From positions 1,886,001 to 1,950,000 of the forward strand of contig NZ_CP059576.1 in the NCBI RefSeq assembly GCF_014109825.1: a stretch of DNA of 64,000 bases, written 5' to 3'. This DNA is from Legionella sp. PC997. Its GTDB lineage: Bacteria > Pseudomonadota > Gammaproteobacteria > Legionellales > Legionellaceae. Positions 55,125 to 63,873 of this stretch are shown piece by piece; positions within the stretch are counted from its first letter, which is position 1; the number at the start of each line of letters is the position of its first letter. The translations under genes were made by a program, and so were the position numbers. Under the pieces are notes generated by a model. The model did not search any database and was not told the DNA's origin. It saw nothing but the letters and a program-made list of their open reading frames with translations.

Positions 55125-55766
55125 TTAGATGAATTTTTTTAGTGCTGCATTGTCATCATCTTCAGCATCCAAGGCATCTTTGGCTTGTTTTGCTGCATCC
55201 ATAGATGTCTGAGCCACCGCATTGGCAGTTCTGATATCAAGATAGTTTCCTATTTTTTCAGCTAATTCATAAGGCAGTTCTTTTTTGGGGGCAAACAATC
55301 CTCTCACAGATGCTCTAGCATAGAATTGCTTTTCTGCTAATATACTTTCTTTTATCTCTGCTAAAGACAGTTTTTGGAGACTAGCATTTCTAGGAAATAA
55401 CTCACGTAAAGCGGGTAAGTTTTCTGCTGTTATTATGTAGTCAATTAGAGCACTATCGGTAAGATAAAAAAATAATTTTTTTGTGTTTATGGGATTATCT
55501 ATGATTAAATCCTTTAAAGCACTTAATTCAGAAATATTTAAAGGAATGTCACAGTTTTGCACTGATTTAATATATTCTTTAATCATGGCGAACATTTTTT
55601 CAAATAATTCATTTTTTTGAGAGGGAGTTATAGTTGATACTAATTCAGGGGATAGATTTATTTCGAATTTATAACAGATAGGGGGGCTATTAAAATCAGT
55701 GATCACATTTGTTATATAAACTAGGCTATAATCCTCAAAATCTTTTGTTAGTTTTTCATAAGCCAT
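55125..55766 (-). CDS. Duplicated 213-residue protein, copy 2
   Basis: 213 residues, same architecture as copy 1, with residues 7-31 (TKDFEDYSLVYITNV...) replaced. The retained MAYEKL start, equal length and near-identical remainder point to a recent duplication followed by exchange or rapid divergence of the N-terminal segment. GAGG with 7-nt spacing precedes the ATG. Upstream, a degenerate TATT-CT-CTTAACG element lies near an ATATAA -10, weakly like the PmrA box. Confidence 0.65.
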   Translation of the reverse strand: MAYEKLTKDFEDYSLVYITNVITDFNSPPICYKFEINLSPELVSTITPSQKNELFEKMFAMIKEYIKSVQNCDIPLNISELSALKDLIIDNPINTKKLFFYLTDSALIDYIITAENLPALRELFPRNASLQKLSLAEIKESILAEKQFYARASVRGLFAPKKELPYELAEKIGNYLDIRTANAVAQTSMDAAKQAKDALDAEDDDNAALKKFI

Positions 55767-56227
55767 GATATTACCTCGCTACTTGGTATAAAAATGGTAT
55801 AAAATGATACCGAATGTACCAATGTTATATAATTTGGGACGTTAAGAGAATACACTAATTTAGAAACTAGTTTTTTCAAAAAAAGAAAGAGACAACAACG
55901 ACAATTTTATAATAGCTCATTTTTACTCAGCCCATACATGATCAACGTACTTTATACTATTATCTAGCCGTAACCTAGGGATAATAGAGCTGCTATCCTT
56001 AAAACTGCTTGAATATTTTTTATCGGTTCTAGTCGAAGCGTTTTTCACGTTTGTGATTTTCTATAAATTGATCTCGATATTGGCTTGGTGAAAGCGTTGT
56101 TAGGTTGTTTCATGCAAAAATCAGAAAACAATCCTAGAACTAAACATATCTCTGATTTGCAATGTCAATTCCTATACTACAGTTTCGTCTCAAGAACGAC
56201 CTCTTGAGACGTGTTTGGGAATATGTA
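55767..56227. other. Gene-free interval of 461 bp
   Basis: Between copy 2 and pepN. It holds the promoter region of copy 2 (55800-55870) and a pepN-proximal hairpin (56186-56211). The rest has no supported gene; part of the start of the duplicated unit may lie here. Confidence 0.5.
56186..56211 (-). terminator. Hairpin downstream of pepN
   Basis: CGTCTCAAG (56186-56194) pairs perfectly with CTTGAGACG (56203-56211), 9 bp with an 8-nt loop, about 17 nt after the pepN stop. No U-run follows on the minus strand. Confidence 0.5.
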
Positions 56228-58903
56228 TTAATTACATGAATATGTTTTTTCACCATCATTATTTAAAGGTGTTGATTCTGCTTTAGAGCAGGGTTCAAAG
56301 AACATGTGCTGGATAGGGAGAGGGGGGTCAAGCTTCCTCTTATCCAACCCCTTTTTTGACATGTTTCTCACATCAGCAGTTATGGCATAAGTATTAATAA
56401 ATTCCAATTGACTCAACATTAATTTTTGTCTCTTTTCATCAAATTTATCCCAGTTATTAAATTTTTCCGTTAAATTGGCAGCCAAAGTTGGATTGATTTT
56501 CTCCAATTGCAAAATGACATTACCGATTAATTCATATCCTTTTCCTGAAAAAGCATGGAACCCATAAGGATTTTTGATAAAGGTTCCAAATAGAGCACTT
56601 ACTTTATTGGGATTAGATAAATCAAAGGCAGGATGAAGCATTAATTGTTCTACTAATCCTATTACGCCTTCTGAATGGGTTGCTGCTTGAATATTAAACC
56701 AATAATTGACAGCACTGGGGTCATGTTGCCAGTACTCATAAAAGGATTTCAAAAGCTTATTTGATTGACTGCTGTTATTATCCAATAACAAATTGAGCGC
56801 ATAGATGCAGTCGGTCATATTTTTACCCAATGAATTGTTGAATTGCTCAATTAATGAGTGTTCTTCATTTTCAGGTTGTATTGAAAATAAATAGGAATGA
56901 CAAACGTAATTTAGACGTCGTGAACCCGCAGATAAAATATCAAATGACTTAAAGGGAGTGCTTTGAGATACAGGTAACCTATCTAGGTTTTTTTGTAACC
57001 GTAATAGGTCCTCCTTTAGTTCATTTGCAAGCTGACTTTGAATCAATCGACGTGCTTCTGCTATTTTTTCAAAATCCTGATTTTGCATGCTGGAAAACAA
57101 GATTTCCTCTGAAGGGATAGCGATTAGTTCAGCGAGTAACCAAGGATTTAAAGAGCTGTTTTCATCACGCAGTATAGCTCGATAGGCGTTAAAAAACTCA
57201 GGAGTAAATATAAGGGGCTTGCCAGAACAATATTGACTTACCATCTGGGTAAGGAGTTTATTCGCTGCCTCACAACGATTATATACATTGGTATCAAATT
57301 GCATTAGGCGAAGTAATTGTTCTGAGTTGTATGGGAAATCGAGAATTACAGGAGCAGAGAAACTACGCAATAAAGATGGAGTAGGATGGGAGTCAATGTT
57401 CTCAAAATGGAACTCTATTTGAGGTTTATCAACCAGTATCATAGTGTCACTTTGAATTTCCTTGCCTGTATTATTGAGCAATCCAACAACAATCGGAATT
57501 GGTCTTCCATTCCCATCTTTGGTTTTAAATCTTAAGGTGTAGCGTTTTGCGTCTACATCATATTCATCAGTAACGGTAATTTGAGGAATACCTGATTCAG
57601 TAAACCAAGCTAAGAAAGGATTCATATCTTTCCCCGTTGATTTACTTAATGCGCCTAATACATCTTCCAGCGTTACGGCTCCACCATCATTATCTTTTAG
57701 AAATTGGGACATTCCTTTATAAAAAGCTTTTTCACCTAAAAAAAGCATCATCATACGAAATATATCAGCACTTTTTTCATATGCCGCGGGAGTATAAAGG
57801 CTTCTAACATTTGTATAGGTATCTTGACGCGGGGCGCGCTCATCAAGATTTTTTCCGTCTAACATCCTAATTAAATCGGTACCAAACAAACGCTCACGAA
57901 ACATTGCTGCTCTGAAAGTAGTTAATCCTTCTTTAAAAGGTAAATTAAACCACTCGCGAATAGTCACTCGATCACCTGACCAATAATGATAATATTCATG
58001 GGCAACCACTTCTAATACCCTTAAAAAGTCAGCGTCAGTACGCGCTTCAGGTGTAGCAAATAAATTTGCGGTGTTAAATAAATTTAACCCAGTTGGCTCT
58101 GATGCACCCGATGCATATTTATCCACCCCGGCAACCATATGTTGGGATAGTTCACACTCTAAATCAAAGACTTCCTCTTCCCAACGCATTGCTTCTTTTA
58201 AAACTTCTTTTGCAAAATCACATTTTACCGTAGCTTCTGGAGGAACATAAAATTCGATTGGTAATTCACGACCAGAACGTGTTTTAAAATAAGTGACCGA
58301 TTTCTGTAGTTTCCCGGCCACCAATGCAAACAAATAACTGGGCTTAGGAACTTTATCAAACCAGGTTACAGAATGCAGTTCCTCACCTAAATCTCTTTCT
58401 TCTATAAGCGAACCATTAGAAAGCAGCACAGGGTAGTCTTTTTTCTTAGCAATAATTGTTGTTTTGTAAGTAGCTAAATTATCAGGCCGGTCATGACAAT
58501 AAAAGACTCTACGAAGCCCTTCGGTTTCTGCCTTGACTAGAATTGTTCCCTCTGTTTCATATAAACCAAATAAATCTGTATTTTTACCCAAACGAGTTTT
58601 TGTTTCGAGTATAAAGGGGCGTCCTTGAGGAACATTTTTGATAATTAGAGAGTCTTTTGTTAGTTCATATTCTTCTTGAGACAGTTTTTTGCCCTCGAGG
58701 AAGATGGAGTCTAAGATCATATTTTGTCCATCTAACTCTAGATCTAAGGAGCATGATTCAGAATTTGGGTTGGGCTCAATTGTCAATAGAGCGGTTGATT
58801 GAACCGGGTTTTTGGAAAGATCCAGCGTCAAATCGACATGTCTTACCAGATAGTCAAGAATCTTATACTCACTTAACCTAAATATGCCAGAATGATTCTT
58901 CAT
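56228..58903 (-). CDS. pepN: M1-family aminopeptidase N
   Basis: 891 residues, slightly longer than E. coli PepN. The zinc site is HEYYHYWSGDRVTIREWFNLPFKEG, with the two His and the distal Glu of HExxHx18E. The usual GAMEN exopeptidase motif reads GASEP (in SGASEPTGLNLFN); its Glu is kept but Met and Asn are lost, so specificity may differ. GGGAG precedes the ATG. Broad aminopeptidase for peptide turnover. A relic of its internal part lies at 54801-55040. Confidence 0.9.
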   Translation of the reverse strand: MKNHSGIFRLSEYKILDYLVRHVDLTLDLSKNPVQSTALLTIEPNPNSESCSLDLELDGQNMILDSIFLEGKKLSQEEYELTKDSLIIKNVPQGRPFILETKTRLGKNTDLFGLYETEGTILVKAETEGLRRVFYCHDRPDNLATYKTTIIAKKKDYPVLLSNGSLIEERDLGEELHSVTWFDKVPKPSYLFALVAGKLQKSVTYFKTRSGRELPIEFYVPPEATVKCDFAKEVLKEAMRWEEEVFDLECELSQHMVAGVDKYASGASEPTGLNLFNTANLFATPEARTDADFLRVLEVVAHEYYHYWSGDRVTIREWFNLPFKEGLTTFRAAMFRERLFGTDLIRMLDGKNLDERAPRQDTYTNVRSLYTPAAYEKSADIFRMMMLFLGEKAFYKGMSQFLKDNDGGAVTLEDVLGALSKSTGKDMNPFLAWFTESGIPQITVTDEYDVDAKRYTLRFKTKDGNGRPIPIVVGLLNNTGKEIQSDTMILVDKPQIEFHFENIDSHPTPSLLRSFSAPVILDFPYNSEQLLRLMQFDTNVYNRCEAANKLLTQMVSQYCSGKPLIFTPEFFNAYRAILRDENSSLNPWLLAELIAIPSEEILFSSMQNQDFEKIAEARRLIQSQLANELKEDLLRLQKNLDRLPVSQSTPFKSFDILSAGSRRLNYVCHSYLFSIQPENEEHSLIEQFNNSLGKNMTDCIYALNLLLDNNSSQSNKLLKSFYEYWQHDPSAVNYWFNIQAATHSEGVIGLVEQLMLHPAFDLSNPNKVSALFGTFIKNPYGFHAFSGKGYELIGNVILQLEKINPTLAANLTEKFNNWDKFDEKRQKLMLSQLEFINTYAITADVRNMSKKGLDKRKLDPPLPIQHMFFEPCSKAESTPLNNDGEKTYSCN

Positions 58904-58979
58904 GAAAACTCCCTAATTCATGTCAGATTAAGAAGCAACAATATAAGATCAAAATGTTTATTTCAACTGAAATAATAGC

Positions 58980-59729
58980 TTAAACTGTCATTTCATAATG
59001 TGACTCTTTTTCCAACTCTGAGTTTTCTGTGTTGCCCAGTTTTAAGTTTAAAGGTTTGGTTACATGTTTAAAAGGATTATCATCTGCATCCCATGGAACA
59101 AAAGCCGTCATATCATTAAAATAGCAAAGTTTGGGTTCACCGATTTCCATAGGTAATTTAGTTTCTTCAATAATTATGTTTAATGTTTTTGTAATTTCTG
59201 TATGAAGTTGCTCACAATGTTCTTTTGTTATTGTTTTATTCGGTCTTGAGTAAGCGAGTGTAATATGAAAAACTCGTGGTATTGTTTTTTCGATATTTAA
59301 ATCTTTCGCAATTTCTATAATATGCTTTTCTTGCTCTGTGGATAAAGATAACGTAAGCGAGATGCACTGATCAATATGAACCGCCATCTTCTCAATTGAA
59401 GGATAAAAAGCTTTTTCTTGCAAAGTTTGTTTTATTTTTTTGTAATGAGGCAATGTTTTAATAATAAATTGATTCCATTCTTCACCAATTTGTTGTTCTG
59501 TTTCCAGGCTCATTGTAGTCATGTGATAACTAGAGGCAGGAAGAGGATTAAAATAACGGATAATCAATGGATTAGTATTTAATGCTCTAAAAATAGCCTC
59601 ACAAAACTTCTGGTGTTCAGGATAACACGAGGATACGACCGTAACGCCTGGGAACAGTGAATATTCCCCATATTCATTGACTTTACTTAATTTTTTCTGC
59701 AGCTCATTTCTATTTTTTAATGTGAACAT
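58980..59729 (-). CDS. 2H phosphoesterase-like protein, effector candidate
   Basis: 249 residues. Two H-x-T motifs, YHMTTMSL (near 68) and FHITLAYS (near 155), fit the 2H phosphoesterase fold (DUF1868-like), whose members act on 2',5' or cyclic phosphodiesters. No signal peptide. The C-terminus (NSELEKESHYEMTV) is acidic, as in Dot/Icm signals. No ribosome site is obvious. It follows pepN's start by 76 nt on the same strand. Host RNA or nucleotide targets would be speculation. Confidence 0.62.
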   Translation of the reverse strand: MFTLKNRNELQKKLSKVNEYGEYSLFPGVTVVSSCYPEHQKFCEAIFRALNTNPLIIRYFNPLPASSYHMTTMSLETEQQIGEEWNQFIIKTLPHYKKIKQTLQEKAFYPSIEKMAVHIDQCISLTLSLSTEQEKHIIEIAKDLNIEKTIPRVFHITLAYSRPNKTITKEHCEQLHTEITKTLNIIIEETKLPMEIGEPKLCYFNDMTAFVPWDADDNPFKHVTKPLNLKLGNTENSELEKESHYEMTV

Positions 59730-59885
59730 TTTTATAAACTGAGAGTATAAATTGATCAGAGAATATCATGAATTCATACGGATGCAAAAAGAGGGATTAA
59801 TATTTCATCTATAATGATTATATGTGAAGGATAAGTAGAACTATTTGCTTTTGGTCAATAAGGATACCAAGCACAGAGAATTATT

Positions 59886-61109
59886 ATGAAATCAAAAAAA
59901 GCAGATGAACCCCTAGATTTAGAGCAGAAAAGACTTGATGCCCTCCAATCATTGAATATTTTGGATACACTTCCAGAGGAAAGTTATGAGCGGTTGGTAC
60001 GTCTGGCGATTGATTTATTTAACATCCCAATTTGTTACATCGCGTTTCTAGATGAAGAAAGACAATGGTTTAAAGCACGATACGGTTTAAACGAACCCCA
60101 AACACCGCGATGCATTTCTTTTTGCAATGTAACGATTAAAAAAAGTGAACCACTCATTATTAATGATGCACTTCTTGATGAACGATTTGCCAATAGCCCT
60201 TTGGTTCAACAAGCGCCTTATATTCGTTTTTATGCTGGTGTTCCTTTGACTGATCCCCAAGGGTATAATGTAGGTACGTTCTGTTTAGCTGATACTTCTC
60301 CTAAAGAGTTTAACTCAAAGCAACAAGAGCTTTTATTAAATTTAGCGAATATAGCTAAAGATGAGTTAACTCTTCGTAAAACGAATTTCTTATTACAAAA
60401 AATTAAAAGCCAACTTGAAGTGCGTAATAAGTTAATTCGTAAAGTATTCAGCTTTTATATGTCTGATGAAGTAGTGAATACAATACTTAAATCACCTCAT
60501 CAAAAACTGGGTGGATATGAAAATAAAATAACCATCATGTTTAGTGATTTAAGAAATTTTACTCCATTATCCGAATCCATTCCTTCGGAAACGCTAGTTT
60601 CTCTTTTAAACAGCTATTTCAGCAAAATGGTACCGGTTATAGAAAAACATCAAGGAATCGTTGATGCCTTTATTGGTGATGCAATTATGGTTATTTTTGG
60701 AGCCCCTTATTCTTCAGGGGATGATTCACACCGGGCAATAGCATGCGCTCTAGAAATGCAAAAAATGTTAAGAAAATTAAATCATGCTAATAGTAAAAAT
60801 AATTTACCGCAGTTAGAGATGGGGATTGGGATTAATACCGGAGTCGCCATAGTAGGAAATGTAGGATCTAAGAAGCGAATGCAATACAGTGCTATAGGAT
60901 CAGCCGTTAACTTATCATCGCGAATTCAAGATCTGAGCTTGGGTGGACAAATATTGATTTCAGAGTCCACGTATAAAGAAGTTGCACAGGATGTTGAGAT
61001 TAATGGTCATCTTCGAGTAAAAGTTAAAGGAATTCAATCACCAATTACTATTTATGATGTATCTGGTTTAAAATCGAAGAATCAAAAACCTAAAGAGCAA
61101 AAGAAATAA
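59886..61109 (+). CDS. GAF-domain class III nucleotide cyclase
   Basis: 407 residues. A GAF domain (about 25-165, with the redox-like CISFCN start) is joined by a short coiled coil to a class III cyclase domain (about 213-400). Metal-binding Asp are D221 (FSDLRNF) and D265 (FIGDAIM); N342 and R346 stabilise the transition state. The purine-pocket Lys usual in VDKFIGD is Ala261, and the Asp/Thr usual before AIG is Ser335, so substrate preference is uncertain. Divergent from the 2H gene. Confidence 0.85.
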   Translation: MKSKKADEPLDLEQKRLDALQSLNILDTLPEESYERLVRLAIDLFNIPICYIAFLDEERQWFKARYGLNEPQTPRCISFCNVTIKKSEPLIINDALLDERFANSPLVQQAPYIRFYAGVPLTDPQGYNVGTFCLADTSPKEFNSKQQELLLNLANIAKDELTLRKTNFLLQKIKSQLEVRNKLIRKVFSFYMSDEVVNTILKSPHQKLGGYENKITIMFSDLRNFTPLSESIPSETLVSLLNSYFSKMVPVIEKHQGIVDAFIGDAIMVIFGAPYSSGDDSHRAIACALEMQKMLRKLNHANSKNNLPQLEMGIGINTGVAIVGNVGSKKRMQYSAIGSAVNLSSRIQDLSLGGQILISESTYKEVAQDVEINGHLRVKVKGIQSPITIYDVSGLKSKNQKPKEQKK

Positions 61110-61167
61110 TTCACTTTAAAGTGGTTTTCAGATAATGGCCTGAAAACCACAATCTACATTGCTAAAT

Positions 61168-61953
61168 TTAAATTTTCGGGGCTTTGCTACTGAGCTCTTC
61201 TGACAAACCATTCGGCGTAATTACCCAGGGCTTTACCTTAGATTGCTTAATGGGCAATCCTCCTTTATTTAAGATTTCGCTCACAAGTGAGGTGCAATTA
61301 TGTACTTCATGATTATTGACTTGTTTATCAGAGACCCTTCGACGCATTTCTATATCAACTGGATCTTGGGCGATAAATGAAGAACTATCTTTAAAAAATC
61401 CAACTAAATTCACATTGGGAAATAATTGGTATCCCATTTCCCCCGTATCTACTTTTTTATGAGATTGTTTTAAGTGTTTACTCATTGCAGAAGTATCTAG
61501 GTCTTTAAAATGATATACATGATCTGGAGCTAGAGGTTTAGCCTCACTTGATTTTACCTTAATTGGTTCTCCTATATCGGTGATGGATATAGCATTTTCT
61601 GAGGCACCTAAAGTTTCCATATCTTGAGATAAATTGGTGGCAAGTTGTGCTGGCAAAGGCAATATTGATGTTAATCCTGTAGATGGGATTTCACCGGGAT
61701 GAATACTGGCATATTCACCAGGGTCCTCATCGTTCATTTTTGGTTTTGATCCACCAATTTGTACTGCAGCATGACCTACTTTATCTGCTGTCATATTCCA
61801 AATAAAAACCCAAGTATCTTTTGAAGTTTGTGAGGGTTTTATGTTTTTTGATGAATGATTAGTTAAATCAGGGGCATCGGGGGCACTTTGGAGCGTTGAA
61901 TCTGATGTGGAATTCAGTCCATTATTCTTTTTAGATTTTAAAAATTTAAACAT
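61168..61953 (-). CDS. Papain-like protein with permuted His-Cys order, member 1
   Basis: 261 residues from the ATG at 61953, with AAGGA and 6-nt spacing; a TTG at 61959 overlaps the spacer. A disordered Ser-rich start (10-45) precedes a fold with GHAAVQIGG (H61) and, much later, HNCTSLVSEILNKGG (C220). This His-before-Cys order is that of permuted NlpC/P60 or LRAT-like peptidases and acyltransferases. It shares this plan with the next gene. No signal peptide. A promoter (TTGCTA, 18 nt, TATAAT) lies upstream near 61990-62020. Probable effector (inference). Confidence 0.6.
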   Translation of the reverse strand: MFKFLKSKKNNGLNSTSDSTLQSAPDAPDLTNHSSKNIKPSQTSKDTWVFIWNMTADKVGHAAVQIGGSKPKMNDEDPGEYASIHPGEIPSTGLTSILPLPAQLATNLSQDMETLGASENAISITDIGEPIKVKSSEAKPLAPDHVYHFKDLDTSAMSKHLKQSHKKVDTGEMGYQLFPNVNLVGFFKDSSSFIAQDPVDIEMRRRVSDKQVNNHEVHNCTSLVSEILNKGGLPIKQSKVKPWVITPNGLSEELSSKAPKI

Positions 61954-62032
61954 GAGCAATCCTTTTTTGATAGAAACTTGTAGGTACGAATTATAATCAT
62001 TTACCTAATTTTTTAGCAAATGATATTAATTA

Positions 62033-62063
62033 TTGCCCTACCTAATTATCTAAAGTAGGGCAA
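62033..62063 (-). terminator. Hairpin between the two papain-like genes
   Basis: TTGCCCTAC (62033-62041) pairs perfectly with GTAGGGCAA (62055-62063), 9 bp with a 13-nt loop, just after the stop of the 62075-62782 gene. The next bases on the minus strand are TAATTAATAT, a weak U-rich tail. The two genes are thus separately transcribed. Confidence 0.6.
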
Positions 62064-62074
62064 TGGTTCATTAG

Positions 62075-62782
62075 TTATTTTTTCACTGAAGTTCCATTTA
62101 TATCGTCAAATTCTTTCATGAAATCCAATTTTTCCATTTTAACAAAACCGTGCTTTTGCAACTCGGGAGTAAAGAATGTTGGTATTTTTGGATTTTGGAA
62201 ATCCTTATAACCTGCTTTGCGTAATACGTGGCTAACAGAACTTGCGCAATTGTCTACAAGAGGTCCTTTTTTAATTTCTGCATGACTATCATTATCATAT
62301 ACATGGATACCACAATGGTCTTCAGGGGGTTCATAACCGGTTTCCTTCACATGTTTGGCTACAGTGAGCTGCGCTCCTTTATACCCTGAAAATAAATGAG
62401 TCATACCATGTGCAATAGGGTTGTCTTTCCCAAAAACAGAGTACATTCGACGTCCACTTACTACATCCTTACTAAATGATTGTTGTCCTTTTTTAGCACC
62501 TTTAAATGTTTCTTTTGATACGGAAGCAACTAACACATGGTCAGCTTCCTCTAGATCTTGTTTATGATCCTGAGCTAATTCTCCAATTACGGGTACAGAT
62601 CCCAAAGTCATACCATTGACAAAACTACCAAAAGGTCCAGGATAAAAGCTTGTATGGTAAACTTTAGTATGACCTTCTTTCCTTCTAATAAGCATCGCTG
62701 ACACATGCCCTGGACCATTTTCTTGATTTGTTTCCTTTACGCACACACCAATTTGGTATTCAGCTTCTGACTTTGATTTCAT
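62075..62782 (-). CDS. Papain-like protein with permuted His-Cys order, member 2
   Basis: 235 residues. The conserved plan is GPGHVSAMLIRR (H26), a long insert with a Gly-rich segment (GSFVNGMTLG), and VDNCASSVSHVLRKAG (C179), followed by TFFTPELQ. It resembles member 1 in order though not closely in sequence. GAGG with 7-nt spacing precedes the ATG. A PmrA-like box with -10 lies upstream, so it is likely part of the PmrA regulon and a Dot/Icm substrate (inference). Confidence 0.62.
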   Translation of the reverse strand: MKSKSEAEYQIGVCVKETNQENGPGHVSAMLIRRKEGHTKVYHTSFYPGPFGSFVNGMTLGSVPVIGELAQDHKQDLEEADHVLVASVSKETFKGAKKGQQSFSKDVVSGRRMYSVFGKDNPIAHGMTHLFSGYKGAQLTVAKHVKETGYEPPEDHCGIHVYDNDSHAEIKKGPLVDNCASSVSHVLRKAGYKDFQNPKIPTFFTPELQKHGFVKMEKLDFMKEFDDINGTSVKK

Positions 62783-63363
62783 TTTAGCACCTCAATATTA
62801 AAAGGCATCCATACCCAATTAAATTCACTTTGACCTTTAATTATACAGATCGATCATTAACGAATTATTAATTTATTAATACAATTTGAGCATTATTTGT
62901 ACAGAACATAAATTTCTCTAACCGAAATTGTTTGGCTATGTTTTGGATAAAATTTAGGAGATGAAGTTTTGAGAAAAATCCTGAAAAACCCTTATTGATT
63001 ACTTTGGCTAATTTAAAAGTTTACGCTCTAGGATGCGGATGAGGCATGAAAACTCTTCATCCAACAAAGATAGAATTTACCTAAAAAATTTGGACGAATT
63101 TTATTTTGCAGTAAGATGATCAATCTCTAATAGTAATTTTAATAAGGATAATGCGGAGTCAACTGTATTTAGAAAAGAGTGTACTCAAGCTTTAATTGGA
63201 ATTTTTGGAATATTGTCAAGCTAACCCTCTATAATATGTCATCAAAATAATAGAGATCTCCGGTAGGTAGTTTGGGCTTTCCTATAAAATATTACTCAAA
63301 CCAGAGGAGTGCCTGCCGTAATGTCTGGAATAAAGTGTACGGGCCCAGAGTTGAGCCATTCTT
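62783..63363. other. Gene-free interval of 581 bp
   Basis: Contains the regulatory region of the papain-like gene (62840-62872), a TATAAT-type promoter (63230-63235) and a structured segment (63261-63349) near the 3' end of yqhA. No open frame with a ribosome site is convincing elsewhere. Confidence 0.5.
62840..62872 (-). promoter_or_regulatory. PmrA-like box plus -10 for the papain-like gene
   Basis: Minus strand ATTAATAAT-TC-GTTAATGAT (62872-62853), then after 7 nt a perfect TATAAT (62845-62840). The best of the three boxes by symmetry and -10 quality. Confidence 0.65.
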
Positions 63364-63365
63364 TT
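63205..63365 (+). ncRNA. Candidate structured RNA, unknown
   Basis: A promoter-like TTGGAA (63205-63210), 19 nt, TATAAT (63230-63235) precedes nested pairings: CGGTAGG (63261-63267) with CCTGCCG (63312-63318), and TAGTTTGGG (63268-63276) with CTCAAACCA (63295-63303) with one mismatch. A following TCTGG/CCAGA stem (63324-63349) leads to TTCTTTT. The spacer is long and no family is recognised. It could also be a decayed repeat end. Confidence 0.25.
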
Positions 63366-63873
63366 AGTGCGTTTTACTTTGTACGAGCATTTTATTAGTC
63401 AATGCAATTGCCAAAGCTGAAACAAGTAAGGTTAAATGAATAATTACTTGCCACATTACCGAATAATTACTGAGTTTATTCGGATCAATAAACGTTCTCA
63501 ACAAGTGAATTGATGAGATACCAATTAATGAAAGAGCAAGCTTTATTTTCATAGCTCCTGCATCGAGATGATCCAACCACTCTGGTTGATCGGGGTGTGA
63601 GTCAAGAGTGAGATGAGAAACAAAGGTTTCATATCCCCCCATAACAACCATAATCAACAGATTTGCAATCATTACTACGTCAATTAAATCTAATACACCA
63701 AGCATAATAAGAGTATCATCAAAACTATTTAGATGAGTTACTAATTCAAATAGCTCATGAACGAAACGATAAACATAAGCTGCCAGGATTAAAATCAGTC
63801 CTAAATAAAGCGGAAGTTGCAACCATCTTCCCATAAAAATAAACTTGCTAATGCCATTTTTTAAACTAATCAT
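63364..63873 (-). CDS. YqhA family (UPF0114) membrane protein
   Basis: 169 residues with three to four helices. The family pattern FMGRWLQLPLYLGLILILAAYVYRF at the start and LGVLDLIDVVMIANLLIMVVMGGYETFVS in the middle is clear. Conserved inner-membrane protein of unknown role. It starts with an ATG at 63873; nothing further is annotated between it and the window end. Confidence 0.9.
   Translation of the reverse strand: MISLKNGISKFIFMGRWLQLPLYLGLILILAAYVYRFVHELFELVTHLNSFDDTLIMLGVLDLIDVVMIANLLIMVVMGGYETFVSHLTLDSHPDQPEWLDHLDAGAMKIKLALSLIGISSIHLLRTFIDPNKLSNYSVMWQVIIHLTLLVSALAIALTNKMLVQSKTH

Noticed and set aside
59730-59885. PmrA-like half box (ATTAATCCC) upstream of the 2H gene
   Set aside because: Only one TTAAT half is present and no -10 lies at the 7-nt distance found for the other three.
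63205-63365. 6S RNA
   Set aside because: A central bubble between two stems is suggestive, but the conserved 6S sequence blocks are not visible.
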